DNA of 64,000 nt from Ramlibacter pinisoli (GTDB lineage: Bacteria > Pseudomonadota > Gammaproteobacteria > Burkholderiales > Burkholderiaceae_C), in assembly GCF_009758015.1 (NCBI RefSeq), contig NZ_WSEL01000003.1, forward strand, positions 496,001 to 560,000, read 5' to 3'. The position numbers were made by a program, and so were the translations under genes. Positions 25,187 through 33,670 of the stretch are shown one piece after another. The notes under the pieces were generated by a model. That model made no database searches and was not told where the DNA came from. It saw only the letters and a list, made by a program, of their open reading frames with translations. Numbering within the stretch: position 1 is the first letter of the stretch; each line of letters opens with the position of its first letter.

Positions 25187-25882
25187 TTAGGAACGGACGG
25201 TGCGCTTCTCGATGCGCTTCTCGGGGCTGGCGTTGAGCACGATGCGGTGCACGTAGATGCCGGGCAGGTGGATGTCGTCGGGGGCCAGCTCGCCGACCTC
25301 GACGACCTTCTCCACCTCGACGATGCAGACCTTGCCGGCCATGGCGGCGGCCGGGTTGAAGTTGCGCGCGGTCAGGTTGAAGCGCAGGTTGCCGCTCTTG
25401 TCGGCCACGTCGGCCTTGACCAGCGCCACGTCGGGCACCAGCGAGCGCTCCATCACGTAGGTCTCGCCGTCGAACTCGCGCAGCTCCTTGCCCTCGGCCA
25501 CCATGGTGCCGACACCGGTCTTGGTGAAGAAGGCCGGGATGCCGGCGCCGCCGGCGCGCAGCTTCTCGGCCAGCGTGCCCTGCGGCGTGAATTCGAGCTC
25601 GAGTTCGCCGGCCAGGTACTGGCGCTCGAACTCCTTGTTCTCGCCGACGTAGGACGAGATCATCTTCCTGATCTGGCGCGTCTGCAGCAGCTTGCCCAGG
25701 CCGAAGTCGTCGACGCCGGCATTGTTGGAAATGGCGGTGAGGTCCTTGGCGCCGCTGTCGCGCACGGCATCGATCAGGGCCTCGGGGATGCCACAGAGGC
25801 CGAAGCCACCGACGGCGAGCAGCTGGCCGCTGCGCACGACGCCGTCGATCGCAGCGGCCGCAGAGGGATAGAGCTTGTTCAA
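25187..25882 (-). CDS. scoA: 3-oxoacid CoA-transferase subunit A
   Basis: Alpha subunit, 231 residues, with the glycine-rich CoA-binding region (GQLLAVGGFGLCGIPEALIDAV), GKLLQTRQIRKMISSYVGENKEFERQ and EFTPQGTLAEKLRAGGAGIPAFFT. It starts with TTG at 25882, which has GGAG 7 bases upstream; no ATG or GTG fits better. It is first gene of the scoA-scoB operon, divergent from a PAS-LuxR regulator with a dyad in between. Confidence 0.9.
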   Translation of the reverse strand: MNKLYPSAAAAIDGVVRSGQLLAVGGFGLCGIPEALIDAVRDSGAKDLTAISNNAGVDDFGLGKLLQTRQIRKMISSYVGENKEFERQYLAGELELEFTPQGTLAEKLRAGGAGIPAFFTKTGVGTMVAEGKELREFDGETYVMERSLVPDVALVKADVADKSGNLRFNLTARNFNPAAAMAGKVCIVEVEKVVEVGELAPDDIHLPGIYVHRIVLNASPEKRIEKRTVRS

Positions 25883-25939
25883 GAGGAGTCTCCTTCGCGG
25901 AACCTGGCCGGGCGGGGTGCCGGCGAACCCGGCTACGAT

Positions 25940-25961
25940 ACTACCTATGTTGCTACGTAGT
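25940..25961. promoter_or_regulatory. Putative operator dyad between scoA and the PAS-LuxR gene
   Basis: AT-rich imperfect inverted repeat: ACTAC at 25940-25944 and GTAGT at 25957-25961, with an inner TACGTA at 25954-25959. It is the only such element in the 100-base divergent space and lies 21 bases before the regulator start. A role in controlling scoAB is inference. Confidence 0.4.
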
Positions 25962-25982
25962 TTTGCCTAGGGAACGGGCCCG

Positions 25983-26528
25983 ATGGACGTCGATTACCGC
26001 CTGGCCTTCGACCTCGCGCCTGTCGGGCTGTGCCTGTCGCGCAACCGCGCCATTGTCGACTGCAATCGCCAGTTATGCGAGATGTTCGGCTTCGCGCGGG
26101 AGCTGCTGATCGGCCAGTCGTTCATGACGCTGTACCCCACTCCGGACGAGTACGAACGGCTGGGCGCGCGCATGGCCCCGATCCTCAATGCCAAGGGCCA
26201 CTACGCCGACGACCGCATCATGAAGCGCGCCAACGGCGAGGTGTTCTGGTGCCACGTCACCGGCCGCGCGCTCAACCGCGATGCGCCGCACGAGTCCGGC
26301 ATCTGGTCGTTCGAGGACCTCAGCTCGCAGCGCCCGGTGAAGGCCGAGCTCACGGCGCGCGAGCGCGAGGTGGCGGCGCGGCTGCTGGAGGGCATGACCT
26401 CCAAGGAAATCGGCAAGGCACTGGCGATCAGCCACCGCACGGTGGAGATCTACCGCGCGCGCCTGATGCGCAAGTACAAGGCCAACACCACCGCCGACCT
26501 GGTGCACAAGCTGACCGCCGGCCAGTAG
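25983..26528 (+). CDS. PAS domain / LuxR-type helix-turn-helix regulator
   Basis: A 181-residue one-component regulator: an N-terminal PAS domain (FDLAPVGLCLSRNRAIVDCNRQLCEMFGF, then HYADDRIMKRANGEVFWCHVTGRAL, about residues 8-115) and a C-terminal LuxR/GerE helix-turn-helix (LTAREREVAARLLEGMTSKEIGKALAISHRTVEIYRARLMRKY, about 122-165). There is no receiver domain and no membrane segment, so the PAS domain presumably senses a cytoplasmic ligand. Being divergent from scoAB makes that operon the likely target. Confidence 0.9.
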   Translation: MDVDYRLAFDLAPVGLCLSRNRAIVDCNRQLCEMFGFARELLIGQSFMTLYPTPDEYERLGARMAPILNAKGHYADDRIMKRANGEVFWCHVTGRALNRDAPHESGIWSFEDLSSQRPVKAELTAREREVAARLLEGMTSKEIGKALAISHRTVEIYRARLMRKYKANTTADLVHKLTAGQ

Positions 26529-26539
26529 CCCGCCGCTGC

Positions 26540-27154
26540 TCACGCGCGTGTGGCGGCGTCCTGCAGGTAGCCGCTCTCGAACCGGCGGATGTCGTCCGCC
26601 ATCTCGAGCGTCAGGCCCACCGCGTCCAGGCCGCGCAGCAGCATCGACCGGTGCCGCGCATCGAAACGGAACGGCAGGATGCAGCCATCGCCCGCGGTGG
26701 TGATCGTCTGCGCCTCCAGGTCGACCGTCATCTGGCACCGTTGCGGGTCGGCGGCCAGCGCGAGCAGGCGCTCGGCCTCCTCGGCCGGAACGCAGATCGC
26801 CGGGACCCCGTTGCGGATGCAGTTGTCCGCGAAGATGCCGCCGAAACTGCTGCCGATGACGCAGCGCAGGCCCAGCTGCAGCATCCCCCACACGGCGTGT
26901 TCGCGGCTGGAGCCGCAGCCGTAGTTCGGGCCGGTGACCAGCAGCCGCGCCTGCGTCCAGGGCGCCCGGTTCAGGACGAACTGCGGTCGCGCACGGCCCT
27001 GCTCGTCGAACCGCAGGTCGTGCAGGAATCCGCCGGCCAGCCCGCTCTCGCGGTCGACGCCGCGCAGGAACTGCTTGGGCATGATCTGGTCGGTGTCGAG
27101 GTTGGCCATGGGCAGCGGCGCGGCCGGGCCGGTGAGGGTTCGGAACGGTTCCAT
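26540..27154 (-). CDS. LeuD-like hydro-lyase small subunit (3-isopropylmalate dehydratase family)
   Basis: Small (swivel) subunit of an aconitase-superfamily hydro-lyase, 204 residues from the ATG at 27154 (AGGAG box); a GTG two codons upstream is less likely. The family motifs NLDTDQIMPKQFL, GPNYGCGSSREHAVWGM and GGIFADNCIRNG are intact. It follows the large subunit with a 2-base gap. No leuB lies nearby. The neighbours are an RraA-type aldolase, a Bug gene and a LysR regulator, so a catabolic hydratase such as a dimethylmalate or citramalate-type dehydratase is at least as likely as leucine synthesis. Confidence 0.85.
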   Translation of the reverse strand: MEPFRTLTGPAAPLPMANLDTDQIMPKQFLRGVDRESGLAGGFLHDLRFDEQGRARPQFVLNRAPWTQARLLVTGPNYGCGSSREHAVWGMLQLGLRCVIGSSFGGIFADNCIRNGVPAICVPAEEAERLLALAADPQRCQMTVDLEAQTITTAGDGCILPFRFDARHRSMLLRGLDAVGLTLEMADDIRRFESGYLQDAATRA

Positions 27155-27156
27155 GG

Positions 27157-28587
27157 TCACTCCTGGGCGGGCAGCAACCGGCGCACGTCGGTGAGCGCGC
27201 CGCGGACGGCGGCCGCGGCCACCATGGCCGGACTCATGAGGTGGGTGCGCGCGCCCGGGCCCTGCCGGCCCTCGAAGTTGCGGTTGGTGCTGGAGGCGCA
27301 GCGGTCGCCCGCCCCCAGGTGGTCGTCATTCATCGCCACGCACATGGAGCAGCCCGCCTGGCGCCATTCGAAACCGGCCTCGCGGAACACCTGGGCCAGG
27401 CCTTCCGCCTCGGCCTGGGCGCGCACCTGGGTCGACCCGGGCACGACCAGCGCCCGGACACCGGCCGCCACCCGCCGCCCGCGCAGGACGCGTGCGGCGT
27501 CGCGCAGGTCGTCGATGCGGCCGTTGGTGCACGAGCCGATGAAGGCGTGGCTGATGGCCAGCCCGTCCAGCCGCTCGCCCGGCTGCAGCCCCATGTACGC
27601 CAGCGCCCGCTCGGCACCGCGTCGCCGGGTCGGGTCGCGCTCGGCCGCCGGGTCGGGAACGGCGGCATCGATGGTGGCGCCCTGGTCCGGGCTGGTGCCC
27701 CACGTGACCATGGGCGCGATCGACGCGGCGTCGAGCGAGACGGTGCGGTCGAACACGGCGCCGTCGTCGCTGCGCAGCGTGCGCCACGCCGCCACGGCGC
27801 GATCCCACGCGGCACCCTGGGGGACGCGGCGGCGGCCGTGCAGGTAGGCGAACAGCGCGTCGTCGGGGGCCACGATGGCGCCGCGCGCGGCCGCCTCCAC
27901 GCTCATGTTGCACAGGGTCAGGCGGCCCTCCACGCCGAGCGCGCGGATCGCCGGCCCGGTGTACTCGATCACGTGCCCGCCGGCGCCATCGGCGCCGATC
28001 CGCCGGATCAGCTCGAGGACCAGGTCCTTGGCGCTGACGCCGAAGCCGAGCCGGCCGCCGACCTCGACGTTCATGGTCTTCTGCACCGTGTAGGTCAGGG
28101 TCTGGGTGGCCAGCAGGTGCTCGATCTCGCTGCTGCCGATGCCGAACGCCAGCGCGCCCATGGCACCGTGGCTGGTGGTGTGGCTGTCGCCGGCGGCCAT
28201 CACCATGCCCGGCAGGACCAGGCCCTGCTCGCTGGCCACGATGTGCTCGATGCCCTGGCGCGCATCCAGCATGTCGTACAGCTCGATGCCGTGCCGCGCG
28301 CAGTTGGCCGCCAGCGTGCGCACCTGCAGCGAGCGTTCGGCGTCGGCGATGACCATGGTGCCGGCGTTGCGCTCGGGGGTGGTCGGATTCACGTGGTCGA
28401 CCACCGCGATGGTGGCGGACGGGCGCCAGACGCTGCGGCCGGCCGCGTGCAGTGCGGCGAAGGCCTGCGGGCTGGTGTACTCGTTGAGGACCTGCCGGTC
28501 GACGTAGAGCAGGACCTGGCCGCCCTCGCCGAGCCCGCGCACGGTGTGCGCGTCGACGATGCGGCGGTACAGGGTGCGCGCGGTCAC
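27157..28587 (-). CDS. LeuC-like hydro-lyase large subunit (aconitase superfamily)
   Basis: Large Fe-S subunit, 476 residues, starting at a GTG that overlaps the stop of the RraA-like gene (GTGA). The [4Fe-4S] ligands are the cysteine of GSCTNGRIDDLRDA and the pair in AGCSMC; GDSHTTSHGAMGALAFGIG and NRNFEGRQG are also present. The length matches bacterial LeuC. It and the small subunit interconvert a 2- and 3-hydroxy acid via an alkene, or run one half of that reaction. See the small-subunit entry for why this may be a catabolic isoenzyme. Confidence 0.88.
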   Translation of the reverse strand: MTARTLYRRIVDAHTVRGLGEGGQVLLYVDRQVLNEYTSPQAFAALHAAGRSVWRPSATIAVVDHVNPTTPERNAGTMVIADAERSLQVRTLAANCARHGIELYDMLDARQGIEHIVASEQGLVLPGMVMAAGDSHTTSHGAMGALAFGIGSSEIEHLLATQTLTYTVQKTMNVEVGGRLGFGVSAKDLVLELIRRIGADGAGGHVIEYTGPAIRALGVEGRLTLCNMSVEAAARGAIVAPDDALFAYLHGRRRVPQGAAWDRAVAAWRTLRSDDGAVFDRTVSLDAASIAPMVTWGTSPDQGATIDAAVPDPAAERDPTRRRGAERALAYMGLQPGERLDGLAISHAFIGSCTNGRIDDLRDAARVLRGRRVAAGVRALVVPGSTQVRAQAEAEGLAQVFREAGFEWRQAGCSMCVAMNDDHLGAGDRCASSTNRNFEGRQGPGARTHLMSPAMVAAAAVRGALTDVRRLLPAQE

Positions 28588-29123
28588 CGGGCGGAGGCCG
28601 CGTAGGCGGCGGTGGCGGCGACGACGTCGTCGGTGCGGATGTCGCTCTCCGTCAGCCCCTCGGGCAGGAGGATGACGCCGTCCTCGTCGGCCACCAGGCG
28701 GCGGCCGGGCACGAAGGTGACGCCGCCGAACGTGACCGGGACGTCCACCTCCCCGCGACCGGTGCGCTCGCCGCGCTTGGGAACGGTGCCCAGCGCCTTG
28801 ACGCCGATGTCCATGGCGTCGATCTCGACGCCATCGCGGATCGCGCCGTGGATCACCAGCCCCGCCCAGCCGTTGCGGCTGGCCACGGCGGCCATCACGT
28901 CGCCGAAGATGGCCCGTGCCATCGAACCGCCGCCGTCGATCACCAGCACCTGTCCCTGCCCCGGCTGGTTGACCAGGTCGCGCATCAGGGCGATGTCCTC
29001 GTGGCAGCGGATGGTGCGGATGGCACCGGCGAAGGCCCGGCGCCGGCCCCAGCCGCGCAGGGGCAGCGCGCAGGGCTCGGCCTGCTCGCAGGCGTCGCAA
29101 AGGTCGGAAGTCTTCAGGCTCAT
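28584..29123 (-). CDS. RraA family protein, aldolase-like
   Basis: A 179-residue RraA/HMG-aldolase family protein (LKTSDLCDACEQ, GGGSMARAIFGDVMAAVASRNGWAGLVIHG, AIRDGVEIDAMDIGVKALG). The arginine-aspartate pair of IRDG is the expected substrate and metal site. It is distinct from the longer homologue at 6548-7252. It is coupled on both sides: 1 base after the frameshifted Bug gene's neighbour position and a GTGA overlap into the LeuC-like gene. A hydro-lyase followed by a retro-aldol step on a tertiary hydroxy acid is a plausible pathway (inference). Confidence 0.83.
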   Translation of the reverse strand: MSLKTSDLCDACEQAEPCALPLRGWGRRRAFAGAIRTIRCHEDIALMRDLVNQPGQGQVLVIDGGGSMARAIFGDVMAAVASRNGWAGLVIHGAIRDGVEIDAMDIGVKALGTVPKRGERTGRGEVDVPVTFGGVTFVPGRRLVADEDGVILLPEGLTESDIRTDDVVAATAAYAASAR

Positions 29124-29124
29124 G

Positions 29125-30104
29125 TCAGTCCAGGGTGATCCCTGCCTCCTTCACCAGCCGGGCGTAGGCGGCGCTGTCCGAGGCCAGGAAGCGGGCGAAG
29201 TCCTCGGGCGAGCCGCCCAGGATCTCGCCACCCTGCGAGGCGATCTTCTCGGCCACGTCGGGTTGCCGCAGGATGGCGGCGATCTCGCTGTTCAGGCGCC
29301 GGGTGAGGTCGGCCGGCATCCGCGCCGGGCCCATGACGGCGAACCACTGCTGCATCTCGGCATTCTTCACGCCCGCCTCCTCCATCGTCGGCACCTCGGG
29401 CAGCATCGGCGAGCGCTTGGCGCTGGTGACCGCCAGCAGCCGGACCTTGCCCGCCCTGGCGTGGGCCATGACGTTGGGCGGGCTCTCGAAGTTCAGGTCG
29501 ACCTGCCCCGACAGCAGGTCCACGATCGCCTGGCCGCTGCCCTTGTACGGCACGTGGGTCATCTGGGTGCCGGTGGCAAGCGGGCGGCGGCCAGGTGCTG
29601 GGCACTGCCGCCGCCGGACGAGGCGTAGCTCAGGCCGTTCGGCTTGCTCTTGGCCAGGGCCACGAACTCGCCGACGGTGCGCGCCGGCAGGCCCGCCGTC
29701 ACGGTGAGCAGCAGCGGCGTGTTGGCCACCAGGATGATGGGCGTGAAGTCCTTGACGACGTCGTACGGCAGCTTGGGGTACAGCGCCGGCGCCACCGAAT
29801 TGGAGTTGCTGTGCGCCAGCAGCAGGGTGTAGCCGTCGGGCCGGCTCTTGGCGACCAGGTCGGCGCCCAGCGTGCCGGCGGCGCCGGGCTTGTTCTCGAC
29901 CACCACCGGCTGGCCCAGGCGGTCCGACAGCTTCTGGCCGATCAGTCGGCCCAGGACGTCGGTGAAGCCCCCGGGCGCGAAGCCGACCACGATGCGGATC
30001 GGCTTGTCGGGCCACTGCTGGGCGCCGGCGAACGGGCTGGCGCCGGCCAGCGCCAGGGCGAGGGCTGCCAGCGCGTGGCGGCGGCCGAAGGTGGGAATGA
30101 GCAT
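29125..30104 (-). pseudogene. Bug/TctC substrate-binding protein gene with a frameshift
   Basis: A Bug-family gene split between two frames. The first part (start 30104, signal peptide HALAALALALAGASPFAGAQQ) runs to SSGGGSAQHLAAAR and then meets a stop near 29559. The rest of the family sequence (ATGTQMTHVPYKGSGQAIVDLL onward to KEAGITLD) continues in another frame to 29125. The break is at about 29579: CGCTTGCC stands where CGCTTCGCC would restore the frame, a single-base loss outside any homopolymer. It may be a real inactivation or a sequence error; the rest of the gene is undecayed, which argues for a recent event or an error. Confidence 0.85.
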
Positions 30105-30136
30105 GGGTTGTCTCCTCTGATCTCTGGGAACGGGGC

Positions 30137-30190
30137 GATGGTGGCGGCCTGCCATGCCCGCCACCATCAACGGATGGCCAAGGGGCCATC
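30137..30190 (-). other. Two tandem stem-loops between lysR and the Bug gene
   Basis: GATGGTGGCGG at 30137-30147 pairs perfectly with CCGCCACCATC at 30158-30168 (11-bp stem, 10-base loop). GATGGCC at 30173-30179 pairs with GGCCATC at 30184-30190 (7-bp stem, 4-base loop). Both lie in the 100-base space between the lysR stop and the Bug start. Without a U-run they could act as an intrinsic terminator, an mRNA-stability element or an attenuator; I cannot choose between these. Confidence 0.4.
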
Positions 30191-30204
30191 GCCAACTGCG
30201 AAGA

Positions 30205-31113
30205 CTACTGCCGGCGCTGCTGCGCGCAGCGCTGCAGGTGCTCGACCAGGCGCCGGGCCGCCTGCGGGAGCTCGGCCTGGGCGCGCACGCAGAGCGCCAG
30301 CTCGCGGCGGGCCCACGGCTCGGCGAGCGGCACTTCGCACAGGTTCAGCCGCTCCACGAACAGCCGCACCAGGCCGGTCGGCGCGATGGCGATCCCCAGG
30401 CCGGCGGACACCATCAGGCACAGGGCGTCGTAGCCAGTGACGTGGACCCGCAGCCGGACCGCCCGGCCGCTGCTGGCGGCCGCCTCGGCCAGCTGGCTGT
30501 TGATGGCGCTGCCGGTGCGCAGGCCGACGAAATCCCAGTCGAGCAGGTCGGCCAGCCGCAGGCTCCTGTGCGCGGCCAGCGGATGGTCGCGGCGCAGCAC
30601 CACGGCCAGCTCGTCCACCTCGTAGGGAAGGATCTCGACGCCCTCCCCCTGCGGCGGACGGATGCAGATGCCGACGTCGGCCGCGTTATCCGCCACCGCC
30701 CGGGCCGTGACGGCGCTGTTGCGCTCTTCGAGGTGCAGCCGCACCTCGGGGTACTCGGCGGCGAACGCGGCCAGGTCCTGCGGCAGGAATTCGGTGATGG
30801 CGGAGATGTTGGCGAACAGCCGCACCTCGCCGCGCGTGCCGGTGGCGTAGTCGAGCATCTGCGCATGGACGCCGTCGAGCGCATGCAGTGCCTGGCGCGC
30901 CAGCCGCAGCAGCGCGACGCCGGCCGCGGTCGGCTCGACCCCCTTGTGGCTGCGCGTCAGCAACTGGGTGCGCAGCGTGCCCTCGAGTTCGGTGATGCGC
31001 TTGCTGATGGCGGCGGCGGCGATGTGCTCGCGTTCGGCCGCCTTGCCGATTCCCTGCTCCTCGACGACCGCGATGAAGAGCTTCAGCGACAGGGGATCCA
31101 GCGGCAGGGGCAC
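30205..31113 (-). CDS. LysR family transcriptional regulator
   Basis: A 302-residue LysR-type regulator. The N-terminal winged helix is LSLKLFIAVVEEQGIGKAAEREHIAAAAISKRITELEGTLRTQLLTRSHKGVEPTAAG in the usual place, followed by a two-lobed effector domain. It starts at a GTG only 7 bases after the dedA stop. It is transcribed in the same direction as the Bug-RraA-LeuC-LeuD genes downstream, unlike the usual divergent layout, but it is still the nearest candidate regulator for them. Confidence 0.9.
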   Translation of the reverse strand: MPLPLDPLSLKLFIAVVEEQGIGKAAEREHIAAAAISKRITELEGTLRTQLLTRSHKGVEPTAAGVALLRLARQALHALDGVHAQMLDYATGTRGEVRLFANISAITEFLPQDLAAFAAEYPEVRLHLEERNSAVTARAVADNAADVGICIRPPQGEGVEILPYEVDELAVVLRRDHPLAAHRSLRLADLLDWDFVGLRTGSAINSQLAEAAASSGRAVRLRVHVTGYDALCLMVSAGLGIAIAPTGLVRLFVERLNLCEVPLAEPWARRELALCVRAQAELPQAARRLVEHLQRCAQQRRQ

Positions 31114-31120
31114 GCCGGAC

Positions 31121-31771
31121 TCAGGCGGAGGGCGCCGGCTTCAGGCGCGCCCGGATGGCGCCGAAGATGACCACCAGGCCGGGGATGAGGATCATGGCCC
31201 AGATGATCTTGTCGAGGTTTTCCTTCACCCACGGCACGCTGCCGAAGAAGTAGCCGGCGGCGACGATGCCGCCCACCCACAGGCCACCACCGGTGACGTC
31301 GTAGAGCGTGAACTTGCTGCGCGTCATGCGCGCCACGCCGGCCACGAACGGCGCGAAGGTGCGCAGGAACGGCATGAAGCGCGCCGCGATGATGGTGAAG
31401 CCGCCGTACTTCTCGTAGAACGCATGGGCCTGGTCGAAGGCGCGGCGGTTGAAGAAGCGCGACTGCTCCCACTGGAACACCTTGGGCCCCACCTGGCGGC
31501 CGATGGCGTAGTTGCTCTGGTTGCCCAGCACGGCCGCGGCCCACAGCAGCGCGATCGACGTGCCGAGATCCATCAGGCCCACGCCGCACATCGCGCCGAC
31601 CACGAACAGCAGCGAGTCGCCCGGCAGGAACGGCATCACCACCACGCCGGTCTCGACGAAGATGATCAGGAACAGCAGCGCGTACACCCAGGTGCCGTAG
31701 GTCGCCACGAAAGTCTGCAGGTGCTTGTCGACGTGCAGGATGAAATCGATCAGGAAAGCCGCGTACTCCAT
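31121..31771 (-). CDS. DedA family (VTT-domain) membrane protein
   Basis: A 216-residue inner-membrane protein of the DedA/SNARE-associated family, some members of which flip undecaprenyl phosphate or phospholipids. The hallmark ETGVVVMPFLPGDSLLF near residue 40, the G-x-x-x-G run and RFMPFLRTFAPFVAGVARM are present, with about five hydrophobic segments. It is divergent from mutL with a 48-base gap. Confidence 0.92.
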   Translation of the reverse strand: MEYAAFLIDFILHVDKHLQTFVATYGTWVYALLFLIIFVETGVVVMPFLPGDSLLFVVGAMCGVGLMDLGTSIALLWAAAVLGNQSNYAIGRQVGPKVFQWEQSRFFNRRAFDQAHAFYEKYGGFTIIAARFMPFLRTFAPFVAGVARMTRSKFTLYDVTGGGLWVGGIVAAGYFFGSVPWVKENLDKIIWAMILIPGLVVIFGAIRARLKPAPSA

Positions 31772-31819
31772 GGCGGGCGATTATCGGCCCGGGCGGGCGC
31801 GCTCCTTAGAATCGCGGGC

Positions 31820-33655
31820 GTGAATGCAGTGCTCCATCCGGACCATCGTCGTCCGATCCGCGACCTCCCCGACGAGTTGATCAGCCAGATCGCGGCCGGC
31901 GAGGTGGTGGAGCGCCCGGCCTCGGTGGTGCGCGAGCTGGTCGACAACGCACTGGACGCCGGCGCCACCCAGGTCACCGTCCGGCTGCTGGCCGGCGGGG
32001 TGCGGCTGGTGTCGGTGGAGGACGACGGCGGCGGCATCCCGCGCGATGAATTGCCGATCGCGTTGCGCCGGCACGCCACCAGCAAGATCGGCAGCCTGCA
32101 GGACCTGGAGCAGGTGGCCACCATGGGCTTTCGCGGCGAGGCGCTGGCCGCCATCGCCTCGGTGTCCGAGCTGTCCATCCTCTCGCGCACGCCCGGCCAA
32201 CCCAGCGCCTTCCTGCTCGATGGCCGCAGCGGCGAACTGCGGCCGGCCGCGCGCGCCGGCGGCACCACGGTCGAAGTCAAGGAACTGTTCTTCAGCACGC
32301 CGGCGCGCCGCAAGTTCCTCAAGACCGACGCCACCGAGCTGGCCCACTGCATCGAGGCCGTGCGCCGCCACGCGCTGGCCCGGCCCGAGACCGGCTTCGC
32401 GATCTGGCACGAGGGCAAGCTGGTCGAGCAATGGCGGCCCGCCAGCCGCGACCAGCGCCTGGCCGACGTGCTGGGCGAGGACTTCCTGGCGCAGAGCGTC
32501 GCCATCGACCAGGTCGTGGGGCCGGTGCGCGTCACCGGCCGCGCCGGCATCCCGGATGCCGCCCGCTCGCGCCCCGACCACCAGTTCGCCTACGTCAACG
32601 GCCGCTACGTCCGCGACAAGGTGCTCACGCATGCCGCGCGCAGCGCATACGAAGACGTGCTGCACGGCCAGCGGCAACCGGTGTACGCGCTCTACCTGGA
32701 CATCGAGCCGTCGCGCGTCGACGTGAACGTGCACCCGACCAAGATCGAGGTGCGCTTCCGCGATGGCCGCGAGGTACACCAGGCGGTGCGCCGCGCCGTC
32801 GAGGCCGCCCTGGCCGCGCCGCGCGCCGCCGCGCTGGACGTGGCGCCACCGCTGTTGCCCCCGGACCTGCCCCAACGCCCCACCGGCCAGCCCGCCTGGT
32901 CGCAGCCGCGCATGGCGTTCGATGCGCCGGTGGGCCAGCCGGTACGGGACCTGTCGGCCCTGTGGCAGCCGGCTCCCGCGCCGCTGGCCGCCGAGGTGCC
33001 CGCCGCGTTCGCCCCGGCGCCCGCATCGCAGGCCGTGGCGGCACCGGCGCTGCCCGAGGGCGACTGGCCGCTGGGCCGGGCCATCGCCCAGCTGCACGGC
33101 ATCTACATCCTGGCCGAGAACCGCCAGGGCCTCATCGTGGTGGACATGCATGCGGCCCACGAGCGCATCGTGTACGAGCGGCTCAAGGACCAGCTCGAGG
33201 CCGGCGCCGAGACGGCGCTGGCCAGCCAGCCGCTGCTGATCCCGGCCACCTTCGCCGCCACGCCGCAGGAGATCGCCACCGCCGAAGGCGCGGCCGATGC
33301 GCTGCGAACGCTGGGCCTGGAGATCACGCCGTTCTCGGCCCGCACCCTGGCCGTGCGGGCCGTGCCCACCACGCTGGCGCACGGCGACGCGGTGGAACTG
33401 GCGCGCAGCGTGCTGGCCGAACTGGCGCAGCACGAGGCCAGCACGGTGGTCCAGCGCGCGCGCAACGAACTGCTGGCCACCATGGCCTGCCACGGCGCGG
33501 TGCGCGCCAACCGCAAGCTCACGCTGGACGAGATGAACGGCCTGCTGCGCCAGATGGAGGCCACCGAGCGTTCGGACCAGTGCAACCACGGCCGCCCGAC
33601 CTGGCGGCAGCTGACGGTGCGCGAACTCGACGCGCTGTTCCTGCGCGGGCGCTGA
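31820..33655 (+). CDS. mutL: DNA mismatch repair endonuclease MutL
   Basis: A 611-residue MutL with an N-terminal GHKL ATPase (VVERPASVVRELVDNALDAGA, DDGGGIPRDEL, RHATSKI, GFRGEALAAIASVSEL), a proline-rich linker (about residues 330-410) and a C-terminal dimerisation domain. The C-terminal domain carries DMHA-AHE-RIVYE beginning at residue 442, matching the DxHA(X)2E(X)4E endonuclease motif found in MutL of organisms without MutH. The start is a GTG at 31820. It is separated from miaA, its frequent neighbour, by three unrelated genes. Confidence 0.96.
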   Translation: MNAVLHPDHRRPIRDLPDELISQIAAGEVVERPASVVRELVDNALDAGATQVTVRLLAGGVRLVSVEDDGGGIPRDELPIALRRHATSKIGSLQDLEQVATMGFRGEALAAIASVSELSILSRTPGQPSAFLLDGRSGELRPAARAGGTTVEVKELFFSTPARRKFLKTDATELAHCIEAVRRHALARPETGFAIWHEGKLVEQWRPASRDQRLADVLGEDFLAQSVAIDQVVGPVRVTGRAGIPDAARSRPDHQFAYVNGRYVRDKVLTHAARSAYEDVLHGQRQPVYALYLDIEPSRVDVNVHPTKIEVRFRDGREVHQAVRRAVEAALAAPRAAALDVAPPLLPPDLPQRPTGQPAWSQPRMAFDAPVGQPVRDLSALWQPAPAPLAAEVPAAFAPAPASQAVAAPALPEGDWPLGRAIAQLHGIYILAENRQGLIVVDMHAAHERIVYERLKDQLEAGAETALASQPLLIPATFAATPQEIATAEGAADALRTLGLEITPFSARTLAVRAVPTTLAHGDAVELARSVLAELAQHEASTVVQRARNELLATMACHGAVRANRKLTLDEMNGLLRQMEATERSDQCNHGRPTWRQLTVRELDALFLRGR

Positions 33656-33670
33656 GGCCCGCCGGCCTCA
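33653..33670. terminator. Symmetric hairpin spanning the convergent mutL and VOC stops
   Basis: TGAGGCC-cgcc-GGCCTCA: a 7-bp stem and 4-base loop in which each arm contains one gene's TGA stop codon. It lies exactly at the 12-base convergent junction, so it could stop transcripts from either side. No U-run is present. Confidence 0.4.

Noticed and set aside
26540..28587. Straight assignment to leucine biosynthesis (leuC, leuD)
   Set aside because: No leuB or leuA neighbours, and the genes are coupled to an aldolase and binding-protein gene, so only family membership is claimed.
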